A DNA stretch of 64,000 nucleotides, from positions 248,001-312,000 of the forward strand of contig NZ_BMYV01000001.1 of the NCBI RefSeq assembly GCF_014652455.1, read 5' to 3'. A model generated the notes under the pieces. It did no database searches, was not told the DNA's origin, and saw only the letters and a program-made list of their open reading frames with translations. Origin of the DNA: Litorimonas cladophorae. Its GTDB lineage: Bacteria; Pseudomonadota; Alphaproteobacteria; Caulobacterales; Maricaulaceae. How positions within the stretch are numbered: position 1 is the first letter of the stretch; the number at the start of each line of letters is the position of its first letter. The position numbers and the translations under genes are program-made. Below, one piece after another: positions 17,357 to 25,604 of the stretch.

Positions 17357-18298
17357 ATGAATGCTCGTCTGCCATTACGTGACCCGAACGCTCCCGTCGG
17401 CGCCATTGCGCGCGCGTCGGCAGAGGCGCCCGACCTAAAAGTTAGCTTCGAGTTTTTTCCACCGAAGACGCAGAAAATGGAAGATAAGCTCTGGGCATCG
17501 ATTGAAAAACTTGCGCCATTGTCTCCCGATTTCGTCTCGGTTACCTACGGCGCAGGCGGCTCCACGCGGGAGCGCACTCATCGAACTGTCGCGCGCATGG
17601 TTGAGGAGACGCCTTTCGCACCTGCAGCGCATCTGACCTGTGTCGGCGCAAGTCGGGCCGAGATTGACGAGGTTGCGCAGGCTTATTGGGACGCTGGCGT
17701 TCGTCACATTGTCGCCCTGCGAGGGGATCCTCCAAATGGAATCGGTGAGCCTTATGCACCTCATCCTGACGGCTATGCCTATGCTAATGATCTCACTGAG
17801 GGCCTCAAAAAAATTGCTGATTTTGAGGTCTCCGTTTCCGCCTATCCGGAACAACATCCTGAAAGCTCTAATTGGTCCGTTGAGATTGATAATCTGAAAA
17901 GAAAGATTGATTCAGGCGCAACCCGAGCCATCACGCAATTCTTCTTTTCGCCAGATGTTTTTTGGCGTTTTCAAGATCGGGTTCTCGATGCGGGTATTTC
18001 AATCCCCATTGTCCCAGGCCTTATGCTTCAGCCAAATTTTAATGGATTGGCGCGCATGTCTAAGATGTGCGGTGTGTCTGTGCCGGCTTGGTATGCTGGG
18101 CTTTTTGACGGATTGGACAATGATCCTACTACGCGAGATATGCTAACGGCCACCTTGGCCGCGGAGTTGACGGCTGAGTTAAGGGACAGAGGCGTTGACC
18201 ACTTTCATTTATACACCTTAAACCGGGCGGAAATTGCGTCCTCTGTTGGGCGTATATTAGGGCTGCATCAGCGGCAAAAACCGGAGTCGGTGGCATGA
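17357..18298 (+). CDS. metF: 5,10-methylenetetrahydrofolate reductase
   Basis: 313-residue FAD-dependent TIM-barrel enzyme that reduces 5,10-methylene-THF to 5-methyl-THF for methionine synthesis. Seen: KVSFEFFPPKT with the catalytic Glu near the N-terminus, FVSVTYGAGGSTRERT, HLTCVGASRAEIDE, IVALRGDPP, SVSAYPEQHPES, GATRAITQFFF, and PIVPGLMLQPNF. Length is about that of the E. coli enzyme with a slightly longer N-terminus. It lies immediately behind the ArsR-methyltransferase gene and overlaps the next gene by an ATGA junction (18295-18298), so translation of the downstream NTF2-like protein is coupled to it. No metH or metE is in the window. Confidence 0.96.
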   Translation: MNARLPLRDPNAPVGAIARASAEAPDLKVSFEFFPPKTQKMEDKLWASIEKLAPLSPDFVSVTYGAGGSTRERTHRTVARMVEETPFAPAAHLTCVGASRAEIDEVAQAYWDAGVRHIVALRGDPPNGIGEPYAPHPDGYAYANDLTEGLKKIADFEVSVSAYPEQHPESSNWSVEIDNLKRKIDSGATRAITQFFFSPDVFWRFQDRVLDAGISIPIVPGLMLQPNFNGLARMSKMCGVSVPAWYAGLFDGLDNDPTTRDMLTATLAAELTAELRDRGVDHFHLYTLNRAEIASSVGRILGLHQRQKPESVA

Positions 18299-18786
18299 TG
18301 AAGAATCCAAGAAACTTACTGATTTTTGCTGTATTGGGCGGGATAGTCGGCACTGGGCTCGGGCTCGCCGTTGGGCGATTTAGCGCTTTACAAACGTCGA
18401 CGTGGGACGAGAAAGTCGATCTTCCACAAGTAATCGCTGTTTTAGATCGTCAGGAGGAGGCGTGGAACTCGGGGGATATTGACGGCTATATGCAAGGCTA
18501 CGTTAAAGCGGATACCCTTCGATTTGCGTCTGGTGGGACGATCACAAATGGTTGGCAAACTACGTTAGATCGTTATCAGCGACGCTACCCAGATCGCGCT
18601 GCGATGGGTAAACTAACTACTGAAAACTTCGAGATCAACGTCATTGATGCTGACGACGCTCTGGTCTTTGGATCGTGGGAGCTGGAACGTGAGTCTGATA
18701 ATCCGCGCGGGCTCTACACACTTCATCTCAAGAAAATTGATGGAGTTTGGGTGGTCATCTCTGACCACACAAGCTCAGCAGAATAA
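18295..18786 (+). CDS. Membrane-anchored NTF2-like protein (DUF4440 type)
   Basis: 163 residues. An N-terminal hydrophobic segment (about 8-28, LLIFAVLGGIVGTGLGLAVG) serves as anchor or signal. The remainder resembles the SnoaL/NTF2-like DUF4440 fold: helix VIAVLDRQEEAWNSGDIDGYMQGY, then strands TLRFASGGTITNGWQTTLDRYQRRYP, DDALVFGSWEL and GLYTLHLKKIDGVWVVISDHTS. These cone-shaped folds bind small hydrophobic ligands or act as enzymes; no catalytic residues can be assigned. The start codon overlaps the metF stop (ATGA), indicating translational coupling. It converges with ilvE 20 bases away. Confidence 0.78.
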   Translation: MMKNPRNLLIFAVLGGIVGTGLGLAVGRFSALQTSTWDEKVDLPQVIAVLDRQEEAWNSGDIDGYMQGYVKADTLRFASGGTITNGWQTTLDRYQRRYPDRAAMGKLTTENFEINVIDADDALVFGSWELERESDNPRGLYTLHLKKIDGVWVVISDHTSSAE

Positions 18787-18806
18787 GACGTTGTCCGGCA
18801 ACTAGT

Positions 18807-19691
18807 CTAAACGCCAATATCGATTTTCCCGCGCACGCAATCGTCATAATCGGACGCGAGCGCGTGGCAAACTTCGCCAACAGTATAATGCATGCCATCA
18901 ATTTCGCGGACTGGCGTAACCTCTGCCGCTGTCCCAACGACGAAACACTCGTCAAAATGCGGTAGTTCAGACGGATGAATGTCCCGTTTGTGAACTTTGT
19001 AACCGCGTAGTGCTGCAAGGCGACAAACCGTGTCGTGCGTGATGCCTTCCAAAAGTATATCGTTGGTCGGAGTATGTAACTCGCCATCACGCACAAAGAA
19101 GATGTGCGCGCCCGTGCACTCTGCAACGCGACCTTTGAAATCATACATTAATGCGTCATCCCAGCCTGTAGCTTGGGCTTTATCTTTTGCCAGCGTGCAG
19201 ATCATGTAGAGACCCGCCGCTTTAGATTTGCAGGGCGCTGAACGTGGGTCTGGGCGAATCCAGTCCGAGATACAAAGGCGAATGCCTTTCATCTTGTCTG
19301 AGAAATAGCTGCCCCAATGCCAGGCAGCGACACCAAAATGAATTTGGTTGTTCTTAGACGCGACACCCATCATATTCGAGCCGCGCCAAGCGAAAGGACG
19401 AAGGTAAGCATCTTCTAGACCTGTCTTTGCCAGTGTATCGAGACAGGCTTGATCGATTTCTTCCAAAGAATAGGGGATTTTGTAGCCGAGCAAGTCAGCT
19501 GAATTCATCAAACGCTTGCTGTGATCAGTCAGACGAAAGACCTTGCCCTCATAGGCGCGGTTTCCTTCGAATACGCAGGAACCATAATGTAGAGAGTGGG
19601 TGAGCACGTGGATTTTCGTTTCGCGCCAATCGACGAATTCGCCGTCCAACCAGATGTGCCCGTCGCGGTCATGATAGGCTTTTTCGATCAT
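18807..19691 (-). CDS. ilvE: Branched-chain amino acid aminotransferase
   Basis: 294-residue fold-type IV PLP aminotransferase catalysing the last step of leucine, isoleucine and valine synthesis. Seen: IWLDGEFVDW, HVLTHSLHYGSCVFEGNRAY, YLRPFAWRGSNMMGV, the SKAAGLY segment with predicted PLP-lysine K157, DALMYDFKGRVAECTGAHIFFV with the conserved Glu, and GITHDTVCRLA. The length fits the bacterial class. A 126-base gap separates it from the divergent response regulator; promoters for both must lie there. The ilvE-response regulator neighbourhood is seen in other Alphaproteobacteria, usually with a MarR-family gene between, which is absent here. Confidence 0.95.
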   Translation of the reverse strand: MIEKAYHDRDGHIWLDGEFVDWRETKIHVLTHSLHYGSCVFEGNRAYEGKVFRLTDHSKRLMNSADLLGYKIPYSLEEIDQACLDTLAKTGLEDAYLRPFAWRGSNMMGVASKNNQIHFGVAAWHWGSYFSDKMKGIRLCISDWIRPDPRSAPCKSKAAGLYMICTLAKDKAQATGWDDALMYDFKGRVAECTGAHIFFVRDGELHTPTNDILLEGITHDTVCRLAALRGYKVHKRDIHPSELPHFDECFVVGTAAEVTPVREIDGMHYTVGEVCHALASDYDDCVRGKIDIGV

Positions 19692-19817
19692 CGTGTTTCT
19701 CTCTTGAATCCAGCGGTGAGGTGCAGGTGTCTTGCCAGCGCTTCAGTTACAAGCCATTTAACATCTATGCCAGATAAAAAAAGTTCGAAGATTAGACGAT
19801 TAGGGAGCAAATAGGGC

Positions 19818-20516
19818 ATGAGTACCACATATCTTGATCGCGCAGATATTCATGTTCTCATCATTGATGACGATGACCGTATCCGGGACTTACTTTCTCG
19901 CTATCTGATTAAGCAGGGATACCGCGCCAGCGCAGCTGCGAACGCAGATGAAGCCCGCCAGAAAATGAGTGGGTTAAAGTACGACCTTTTGATTATCGAC
20001 ATCATGATGCCCGGCGAAGACGGGTTGAGCTTGACCAAATCGCTACGTGAGCATCACGATGTTCCTATTATTCTTCTGACGGCGTTAGGTGAAGCGGATC
20101 AACGGATCGCAGGATTGCGCTCAGGCGCCGACGATTACCTTGCGAAACCGTTCGAACCTGAAGAGCTTCTTCTTCGGATTGATAACGTCTTTCGTCGTTC
20201 GGGAAAGGCCCAAACCGCGGATAAAGTCGTCTTCGGCCCCTATGAATATGATTTAACCAAAAGTCTTTTGCGCAAGAATGGAAAGCAGATGAAACTGACA
20301 ACTGGCGAACAGACGCTTCTTTCTTTGCTGGCAGGTCAAGCTGGAGCCGTGGTGTCACGCTATATTTTGTCGGAGAATATCAAGGCGCAATCCGAGCGCG
20401 CTGTCGATGTGCAAATGACACGCTTACGACGCAAGTTGGAGGATGACACATCCGAGCCGCAATTCCTTTTGACCGTTCGCGGCGAGGGGTACCGTTTGGT
20501 GTCTGACGCGGTTTAG
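19818..20516 (+). CDS. OmpR-family response regulator
   Basis: 232 residues. Receiver domain (about 12-125): acidic pocket DDDD at 17-20, phosphoacceptor D61 in LLIIDIMMPGEDG, T88, and K110 in YLAKPF. C-terminal winged helix (about 135-232) with FGPYEYDLTKSLLRKNG, LTTGEQTLLSLLA, recognition helix SERAVDVQMTRLRRKLE and the wing VRGEGYRLV. All residues needed for phosphorylation-dependent DNA binding are present. An AGGGAG ribosome binding site lies about 11 bases upstream. The kinase gene begins 6 bases after the stop, so this is a two-component operon. It resembles PetR-like regulators next to ilvE in other Alphaproteobacteria, but target genes are unknown. Confidence 0.92.
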   Translation: MSTTYLDRADIHVLIIDDDDRIRDLLSRYLIKQGYRASAAANADEARQKMSGLKYDLLIIDIMMPGEDGLSLTKSLREHHDVPIILLTALGEADQRIAGLRSGADDYLAKPFEPEELLLRIDNVFRRSGKAQTADKVVFGPYEYDLTKSLLRKNGKQMKLTTGEQTLLSLLAGQAGAVVSRYILSENIKAQSERAVDVQMTRLRRKLEDDTSEPQFLLTVRGEGYRLVSDAV

Positions 20517-20522
20517 ACTTTC

Positions 20523-21824
20523 ATGGCTTTTTCGCTCAGAAATGTTCTTCCAAAGTCAATATTTTGGCGAGCGTTTCTAATTATCATTTTGCCAATCGTT
20601 GTCATGCAGATGTTGGTGGCTTGGTTCTTTTTCAATGCGCATTGGGCGCGTGTTACGTCGAGTCTGTCCGATTCTGTTGCGGCGGATGTCGCGGTGGCGA
20701 CTCAATTGTTTCGCCAGGACCCGACGCTGGAAAACGCGAATAAATTGGACGCCTTGCTTCGTCCTGACATGGAGTTGTCTGTGGTCCTGCGATCAGGGGA
20801 TGTCTTGCCTATCTCGAATAGGAAATCATTTTTCTCCAATTTGGACAGAACGTTACGTAAGAGTCTTACAGAAGCCGTTGATGTCCCGTTCTGGTTCGAT
20901 ACCACACGATATCCCAACCACATTGATATCCGTGTTCAGGTCGATCAGGGCGTGTTGCGCTTTGTCGCGGCGCGTGAACGTGTATTTGCACCGACTGGGT
21001 TCGTGTTCATTTTTTGGTTGATTACGGCGACCGTTGTCCTTTCCGTCATCTCCATTCTATTCATTCGACGTCAGTCGGATCCCATTCGAGAGTTGGCCGA
21101 CGCAGCAGCCGCCTTTGGTAAAGGGCAAGATATTTCCGGGTTTAAACCGCGCGGCGCATCAGAGGTGCGAATGGCGGGGCAGAGTTTCCTGAAAATGCGA
21201 CGCCGAATTGGTCGACATTTGGAACAGCGCACTCTCATGTTGGCTGGGGTTTCACATGATCTCCGGACACCCTTGACGCGGTTGAAACTGCAACTCGCAA
21301 TGCAAGATGATAACGAAGATACGCGGGCGGCTCGACGCGATGTAGATGAAATGGACGCCATGTTGTCGGGCTATCTGGACTTCGCGCGCGGCATGGGAGA
21401 GGAAAAGCCCCATACCGTCAGTTTGACTGACTTTGTTGCGAGCGCGGTTAAAGGGCGACAAGTAACTGTGGAGCCTTTTGAGGAGTTAGAAATATCTATA
21501 CGGCCAGTAATGCTGCGTCGGTGCCTTGTGAATCTCATCAACAATGCCCGTAAATACGCAAGTATTTGCCTTCTTTCGGTGCAAGAGCGTGGCGGAGATC
21601 TGCTCATAACCGTTGATGATGATGGGCCCGGTATTCCAGAGTCGCAACGGCAAGCCGTTTTCAAAGCTTTTCAACGGCTGGATGATGCCCGAAATCAGAA
21701 TATCGAAGGTGTCGGATTGGGCCTATCGATTGCCCAAGATATTGCGCAACTGCACGGAGGCACGATAATTTTAGGAGATAGTGAACTGGGCGGATTACGC
21801 GCGACTTTACGCCTTCCGCTGTAA
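20523..21824 (+). CDS. Sensor histidine kinase (EnvZ-like)
   Basis: 433 residues. Two membrane segments (about 16-37 and 158-181) flank a periplasmic sensor region of about 120 residues with no recognised fold. HAMP follows (RRQSDPIRELADAAAAFGKG), then HisKA with the phosphorylated H245 in LAGVSHDLRTPLTRLKL, and HATPase_c with the N box LVNLINNARKYA, DDDGPGIPESQR (G1) and GVGLGLSIAQDIAQLHGG (G2). The HDLRTPLTR motif is typical of EnvZ-type kinases. It is paired with the OmpR-type regulator 6 bases upstream. It converges on proC with 2 bases between stops. The signal sensed cannot be read from sequence. Confidence 0.93.
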   Translation: MAFSLRNVLPKSIFWRAFLIIILPIVVMQMLVAWFFFNAHWARVTSSLSDSVAADVAVATQLFRQDPTLENANKLDALLRPDMELSVVLRSGDVLPISNRKSFFSNLDRTLRKSLTEAVDVPFWFDTTRYPNHIDIRVQVDQGVLRFVAARERVFAPTGFVFIFWLITATVVLSVISILFIRRQSDPIRELADAAAAFGKGQDISGFKPRGASEVRMAGQSFLKMRRRIGRHLEQRTLMLAGVSHDLRTPLTRLKLQLAMQDDNEDTRAARRDVDEMDAMLSGYLDFARGMGEEKPHTVSLTDFVASAVKGRQVTVEPFEELEISIRPVMLRRCLVNLINNARKYASICLLSVQERGGDLLITVDDDGPGIPESQRQAVFKAFQRLDDARNQNIEGVGLGLSIAQDIAQLHGGTIILGDSELGGLRATLRLPL

Positions 21825-21826
21825 AC

Positions 21827-22636
21827 CTATTCCGCAAGCTGTTTAGCACGAGCAAACGCGGCTCTGACGACGGCGATAATAAGCTTCGAAAGCCCCATTT
21901 CGCCCATCAAGACATCCAATGCAGCTTGGGTCGTCCCGTTGGGTGAAGTTACATTTTTCCGCAGCGTCGCGGGGCTTTCATCTGAGGCATCAAGTAATTT
22001 TGCCGAGCCAATGACTGTTTCACGCGCGAGTTTCGCCGCTACATCTGCTGGTAATCCTAAGTCTTTTGCACCCGCCTCTAAGGCTTCGACCAAATGGAAT
22101 ACATAAGCTGGGCCAGAACCTGAGACAGCGGTAACAGCATTTAGCGCGGCTTCGCTGTCAACACGGACAACCTCGCCGCCGGATTTGAGCAGGTTTTCAG
22201 CGATAAGAATTGTCTCGGGCGCAATATTTGGGTCTACGTAAATAGCGCTGATGCCAGCACCGATGGCAGCTGGCGTGTTTGGCATGGCTCGAATGACGAC
22301 GCGCCCGCCAAAAGCTTGGTCTAGCTTCTGAAGGCTTGTTCCCGCCAAAATCGAAACGATCAAAGCTGTTGGAGATAAGACTGCGCCGAGGGGCTCACCG
22401 ATTTTCTCAAAAAGCTGAGGTTTCACAGCAAGTAGAACGACTCGCACAGATCGTGGGATGTCTGCGGGATCCGTGATGTGTTTTGCACCTCGTTCAATGG
22501 CATAGACTGCCTGCGGGCCGGGAGCGGGGTCTAAAATCACGATTTTACGAGGCGGAATTAAGCCCGAATCCAGCCAGCCGCTGAGCAAGGCGCCGCCCAT
22601 CTTTCCAGCCCCGATAAGAAGATGCGTTGCGGCCAT
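21827..22636 (-). CDS. proC: Pyrroline-5-carboxylate reductase
   Basis: 269-residue NAD(P)H-dependent enzyme that makes proline from pyrroline-5-carboxylate. The N-terminal Rossmann motif HLLIGAGKMGGALLSGWL is intact, followed by VLLAVKPQ, SILAGTSLQKL, VIRAMPNTPAAIGAGISAI, and the dimerisation/catalytic ALNAVTAVSGSGPAYVFHLVEAL and the C-terminal VTSPNGTTQAALDVL with its conserved Thr-rich loop. Length is normal. Its ATG overlaps the stop of the YbjN gene by one base (TAATG), so the two are translationally coupled, an order I recall from other Alphaproteobacteria. Confidence 0.96.
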   Translation of the reverse strand: MAATHLLIGAGKMGGALLSGWLDSGLIPPRKIVILDPAPGPQAVYAIERGAKHITDPADIPRSVRVVLLAVKPQLFEKIGEPLGAVLSPTALIVSILAGTSLQKLDQAFGGRVVIRAMPNTPAAIGAGISAIYVDPNIAPETILIAENLLKSGGEVVRVDSEAALNAVTAVSGSGPAYVFHLVEALEAGAKDLGLPADVAAKLARETVIGSAKLLDASDESPATLRKNVTSPNGTTQAALDVLMGEMGLSKLIIAVVRAAFARAKQLAE

Positions 22637-23169
22637 TACGGATGTGCCGCGAGATCAACGAGGGCGCTGGTGAGAGCGTCCTCCGGTGATTTTCCAGCCC
22701 AAATCACATATTGGCAGGCTGGGTAGCCGCGCTCTGCGGCGTCTAGAGCATGGGCCAACATATCCATCCCCTGTTCGGTCCCCAACTTCGCACCGCCTCT
22801 GAAAGAGGCCGCGTCGCGATATACTAAACACCGCTTCTTGTCCCAATAATCGAAATGCCCTGATGCAAGACGTTCGTTGAGGAGGCTCATCAAACGACAA
22901 ATATCGTCAGACCGACCGCCAGGCATCCGACCTTCGAATAAAAGAAAGACTTGGATTTGTTCGGTTGCTGCATTCCAAGTGAGTGAGACTTCATGCTCGC
23001 ACCAAAGGCCCGGGAGGCTGATTTGTAATTCATTGATGTCGACCTGCTCATGGTCATACCCTTCGGCCACGCAGATGCGCGTGAACACCTCTAGCGGATT
23101 TTGGCGAACCCCGAGTGCGCCCGAAAGGCTCGGGCTGGGTCGTAAATGGCGTTGATCAGCGTAAGACAT
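22636..23169 (-). CDS. YbjN-family protein
   Basis: 177 residues from ATG 23169, which has AGGA four bases upstream; a GTG at 23205 would add 12 residues but lacks a ribosome binding site. The sequence fits the YbjN/type III secretion chaperone-like fold: NPLEVFTRICVAEGYDHEQVD, ELQISLPGLWCEHEVSLTWN, QVFLLFEGRMPGGRSDDICRLMSLLNERLASGHFDYW split over several strands and helices, and a C-terminal helix ending before DLAAHP. YbjN proteins have been linked to stress responses and motility in enterobacteria, but their mechanism is unknown. It is coupled to proC. Confidence 0.82.
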   Translation of the reverse strand: MSYADQRHLRPSPSLSGALGVRQNPLEVFTRICVAEGYDHEQVDINELQISLPGLWCEHEVSLTWNAATEQIQVFLLFEGRMPGGRSDDICRLMSLLNERLASGHFDYWDKKRCLVYRDAASFRGGAKLGTEQGMDMLAHALDAAERGYPACQYVIWAGKSPEDALTSALVDLAAHP

Positions 23170-23421
23170 GTAATCCTGATGAATCGTTTTAGCTTTTGAT
23201 GACACGCTATGTGCATTCGCGATTCTGGCAAGGGCGCAGGCTTTAACGCGTGTTGATAACCGAAAATAGCTGGGGTTATCCGTGCGATAACGTCAAATTT
23301 AGGCTGTCATTGCAAGTAAGGCGGCTGCCGTAGGGGCCGAATTACGTCTTCGGCGAAGATATGGACGAGTGTTCAGAACTGTATGGTGGGAGGCGCAGGG
23401 ATGCCAGCTTTGAAAGACGGG

Positions 23422-24024
23422 CTAAGTCGGCGGTTCCCAAGCAGGATGTTTTCTCATTATCGCCGCAAACAAGTCGGATTGAACACACTTTGTGAGCCAG
23501 CTCTGCAGGTTTAGGACATCCCTTGTTTCGAACCACCATTCTGGTTCTACGGCCGCAAACTGGCGGACAAAGGGAAAACTGGCCATATCATCGGGGCCGA
23601 GCTCCGTACCTGATAGGTAAGCTGTACTGTCGAGGCGGTGATCCAATAGCTTCAGAGCCGCTACCGCCTCGCCACGGTGGCTTAAATCAATGTCCCCGCG
23701 CTTGGCGGTCTCATCGTAACGTGAGGCATATTTATACCGGTCAAGATGATGTTTAAACGGTCCGTCAATAGCACGGGTGATCTCCGAGGCGATGCTAGCG
23801 CCAGGCAATGCCCACCGCATAATGTCCAGACTTTCGTCTAAAACCCGGCCGTCGTCGCGGATGAAAACGGGTACAGAACCTTTGGGAGAGATGTCCAACA
23901 TGTGTTGGGGTTTATTGCGGAGGAGAACTTCTCGATGCTCATAGTCAATGCCTGCGGTATGAAGCGCCATACGGGCGCGCATCGCATAGGGGCACCGACG
24001 AAAACTATATAAAACCGGATGCAA
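23422..24024 (-). CDS. Glutathione S-transferase-like protein
   Basis: 200 residues. The N-terminal thioredoxin fold begins LYSFRRCPYAMRARMAL with the CPYA motif (C11), followed by EVLLRNKPQHMLDISPKGSVPVF (cis-Pro loop) and the DESLDIMRW glutathione-binding ES pair. The helical C-terminal domain includes GPDDMASFPFVRQF. The start is TTG at 24024, directly after the trhO stop (TAA TTG); the next ATG would delete the CPYA motif, so TTG is favoured. Cotranscription with trhO is very likely. Substrate is unknown; the family includes glutaredoxin-2-like and dehalogenating enzymes. Confidence 0.88.
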   Translation of the reverse strand: MHPVLYSFRRCPYAMRARMALHTAGIDYEHREVLLRNKPQHMLDISPKGSVPVFIRDDGRVLDESLDIMRWALPGASIASEITRAIDGPFKHHLDRYKYASRYDETAKRGDIDLSHRGEAVAALKLLDHRLDSTAYLSGTELGPDDMASFPFVRQFAAVEPEWWFETRDVLNLQSWLTKCVQSDLFAAIMRKHPAWEPPT

Positions 24025-24939
24025 TTATTCGGCCTTGCGCCCGATATGCAAGTCACCTCGCGCACGAGCCAAGGAAATTTGCTTCTGTCGTTCAGCAAAT
24101 GCCGCCTTTTGCTCGAATGTCATTTCATTGTGGCAATGATGACAAGACACGCCTTTTTCATAGGCTGCGAGTAATTTGTCTGCTTCGGTAATGGGGCGGC
24201 GACAGGCGAAACATTGATCATATTCCGACTCTGCTAAGCCATGTGTCACCGCTACGCGTTGATCAAAAACGAAACAATCTCCCTCCCATAAGCTTGATTT
24301 TTCATCTTGCGTTTCAAGGTATTTGAGAATGCCACCTTTGAGATGATAAACGTCATCAAAGCCATTCTCCAACATGAATGAAGAGGCTTTCTCACAGCGA
24401 ATACCGCCAGTACAAAACATTGCGACTTTGGGTTTGTTGATTTTGTCACGATTCGCGTCGACCCAAGCGGGGAATTCGCGGAAGGTGCTCGTCTCTGGAT
24501 TCACAGCCCCTTTAAAGGTGCCAATGCCAACTTCATAATCGTTGCGGGTGTCAATCAGGATTGTATCGGGGTCTGTGATCAGGTCGTTCCACTCCGCAGG
24601 GTCCACATAAGTCCCGACGGTCTTATTCGGGTCAACGCCTTCGACACCCATTGTCACGATTTCCCGTTTTAACCTGACTTTCATTCGGTAGAACGGCATC
24701 TCAGACGCGTTTGAGAATTTTACATCCAGATCGTTCAGACGAGGGTCCGCTCGCAGAAAGGAAATGACGGCATCAATCGACTGTTTTGGACCAGCAATCG
24801 TGCCATTTATGCCTTCTTGCGCCAGTAATAGTGTGCCCTTCGCGCCCACCAAATCGCACATATTCTGCAAAGGCTCGCGGAGCTTCACGTAATCGGAGAG
24901 TGTCGTAAATTTATAGAGTGCAGCGACGTGAAAGGTCAT
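24025..24939 (-). CDS. trhO: tRNA uridine(34) hydroxylase, rhodanese-like (YceA)
   Basis: 304 residues. TrhO makes 5-hydroxyuridine at tRNA position 34 in an oxygen-dependent reaction. Structure visible: an N-terminal acylphosphatase-like domain ([26 protein letters not shown]), a central rhodanese domain with [19 protein letters not shown] and the catalytic loop [11 protein letters not shown] (C176), and a C-terminal region with two CxxC pairs (C243/C246 and C266/C269) as a probable zinc site. Length is slightly less than the E. coli protein. The GST gene follows without a gap. Confidence 0.94.
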   Translation of the reverse strand: MTFHVAALYKFTTLSDYVKLREPLQNMCDLVGAKGTLLLAQEGINGTIAGPKQSIDAVISFLRADPRLNDLDVKFSNASEMPFYRMKVRLKREIVTMGVEGVDPNKTVGTYVDPAEWNDLITDPDTILIDTRNDYEVGIGTFKGAVNPETSTFREFPAWVDANRDKINKPKVAMFCTGGIRCEKASSFMLENGFDDVYHLKGGILKYLETQDEKSSLWEGDCFVFDQRVAVTHGLAESEYDQCFACRRPITEADKLLAAYEKGVSCHHCHNEMTFEQKAAFAERQKQISLARARGDLHIGRKAE

Positions 24940-24980
24940 GACCGCGATCTAGGTTTGTCGGATAAGTTCGTCAAGCCGCA

Positions 24981-25448
24981 CTAGCGGCTCGGGGTCACCG
25001 GCTCTGGCTCCGTTATACTGGAAATCGCATTTTGATATATTGGGAAATCTTCTATTTGCTGGATCAATCGGTCTGACACACCCTGACGCCGCATCAGGTC
25101 GCGCATTGAGTTCTTAATAATATTTGGGTTATTGCACGTTTTGGCGACCATCTTCAGGTCTTTTATGCCTTGCCCTTGCGTGAGTTCTTTCTCCAAACTT
25201 TTCAGCGCCCGTGAGAGAGAATACATCTGAATTGGACCAGGTGTCTTACCAGCAGACCAAGTTTTCGAAGCTTTACTCAAAGTGCGGAACGACGATTTCG
25301 CGCGCTTTTCTATCCGGTTGATGGCGGTCTCAGCGCGGGGTGCGATCCATTCTGATGAACAAATGACTGCGGGGTCAGGGGTAGAGGCGCAGGCGCTCAA
25401 TAACGCTGCAGTGGAAGTGAGGATGAGAGAGCGGAGAAAAAATTTCAT
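24981..25448 (-). CDS. Small predicted lipoprotein of unknown function
   Basis: 155 residues. The signal peptide has a basic-hydrophobic start and a lipobox L-S-A-C at Cys20 (AALLSACASTPD). The mature protein is basic and helical: PRAETAINRIEKRAKSSFRTL, SLSRALKSLEKELT, LKMVAKTCNNPNIIKNSMRDLM. One Cys pair (VICSSEW and KTCNNP) could form a disulfide. I do not recognise a family. It lies 41 bases upstream of trhO in the same orientation, so may be read with it. Confidence that it is a real gene comes from the clean lipoprotein signal. Confidence 0.65.
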   Translation of the reverse strand: MKFFLRSLILTSTAALLSACASTPDPAVICSSEWIAPRAETAINRIEKRAKSSFRTLSKASKTWSAGKTPGPIQMYSLSRALKSLEKELTQGQGIKDLKMVAKTCNNPNIIKNSMRDLMRRQGVSDRLIQQIEDFPIYQNAISSITEPEPVTPSR

Positions 25449-25604
25449 GTTTGTGGCATAGTTGAGTGCGCCAGTACTATCAAGTCAGCTGAACGGAGAA
25501 CAAGTCCAACCAGAGGCGCAGGAAATCTAGAAGCTTGTTGCATGCGTGCGGTAAGCTCCCTACAAAAATTCAGGGAAATGGGCACTCGGTAAAAAGGTAT
25601 ACAT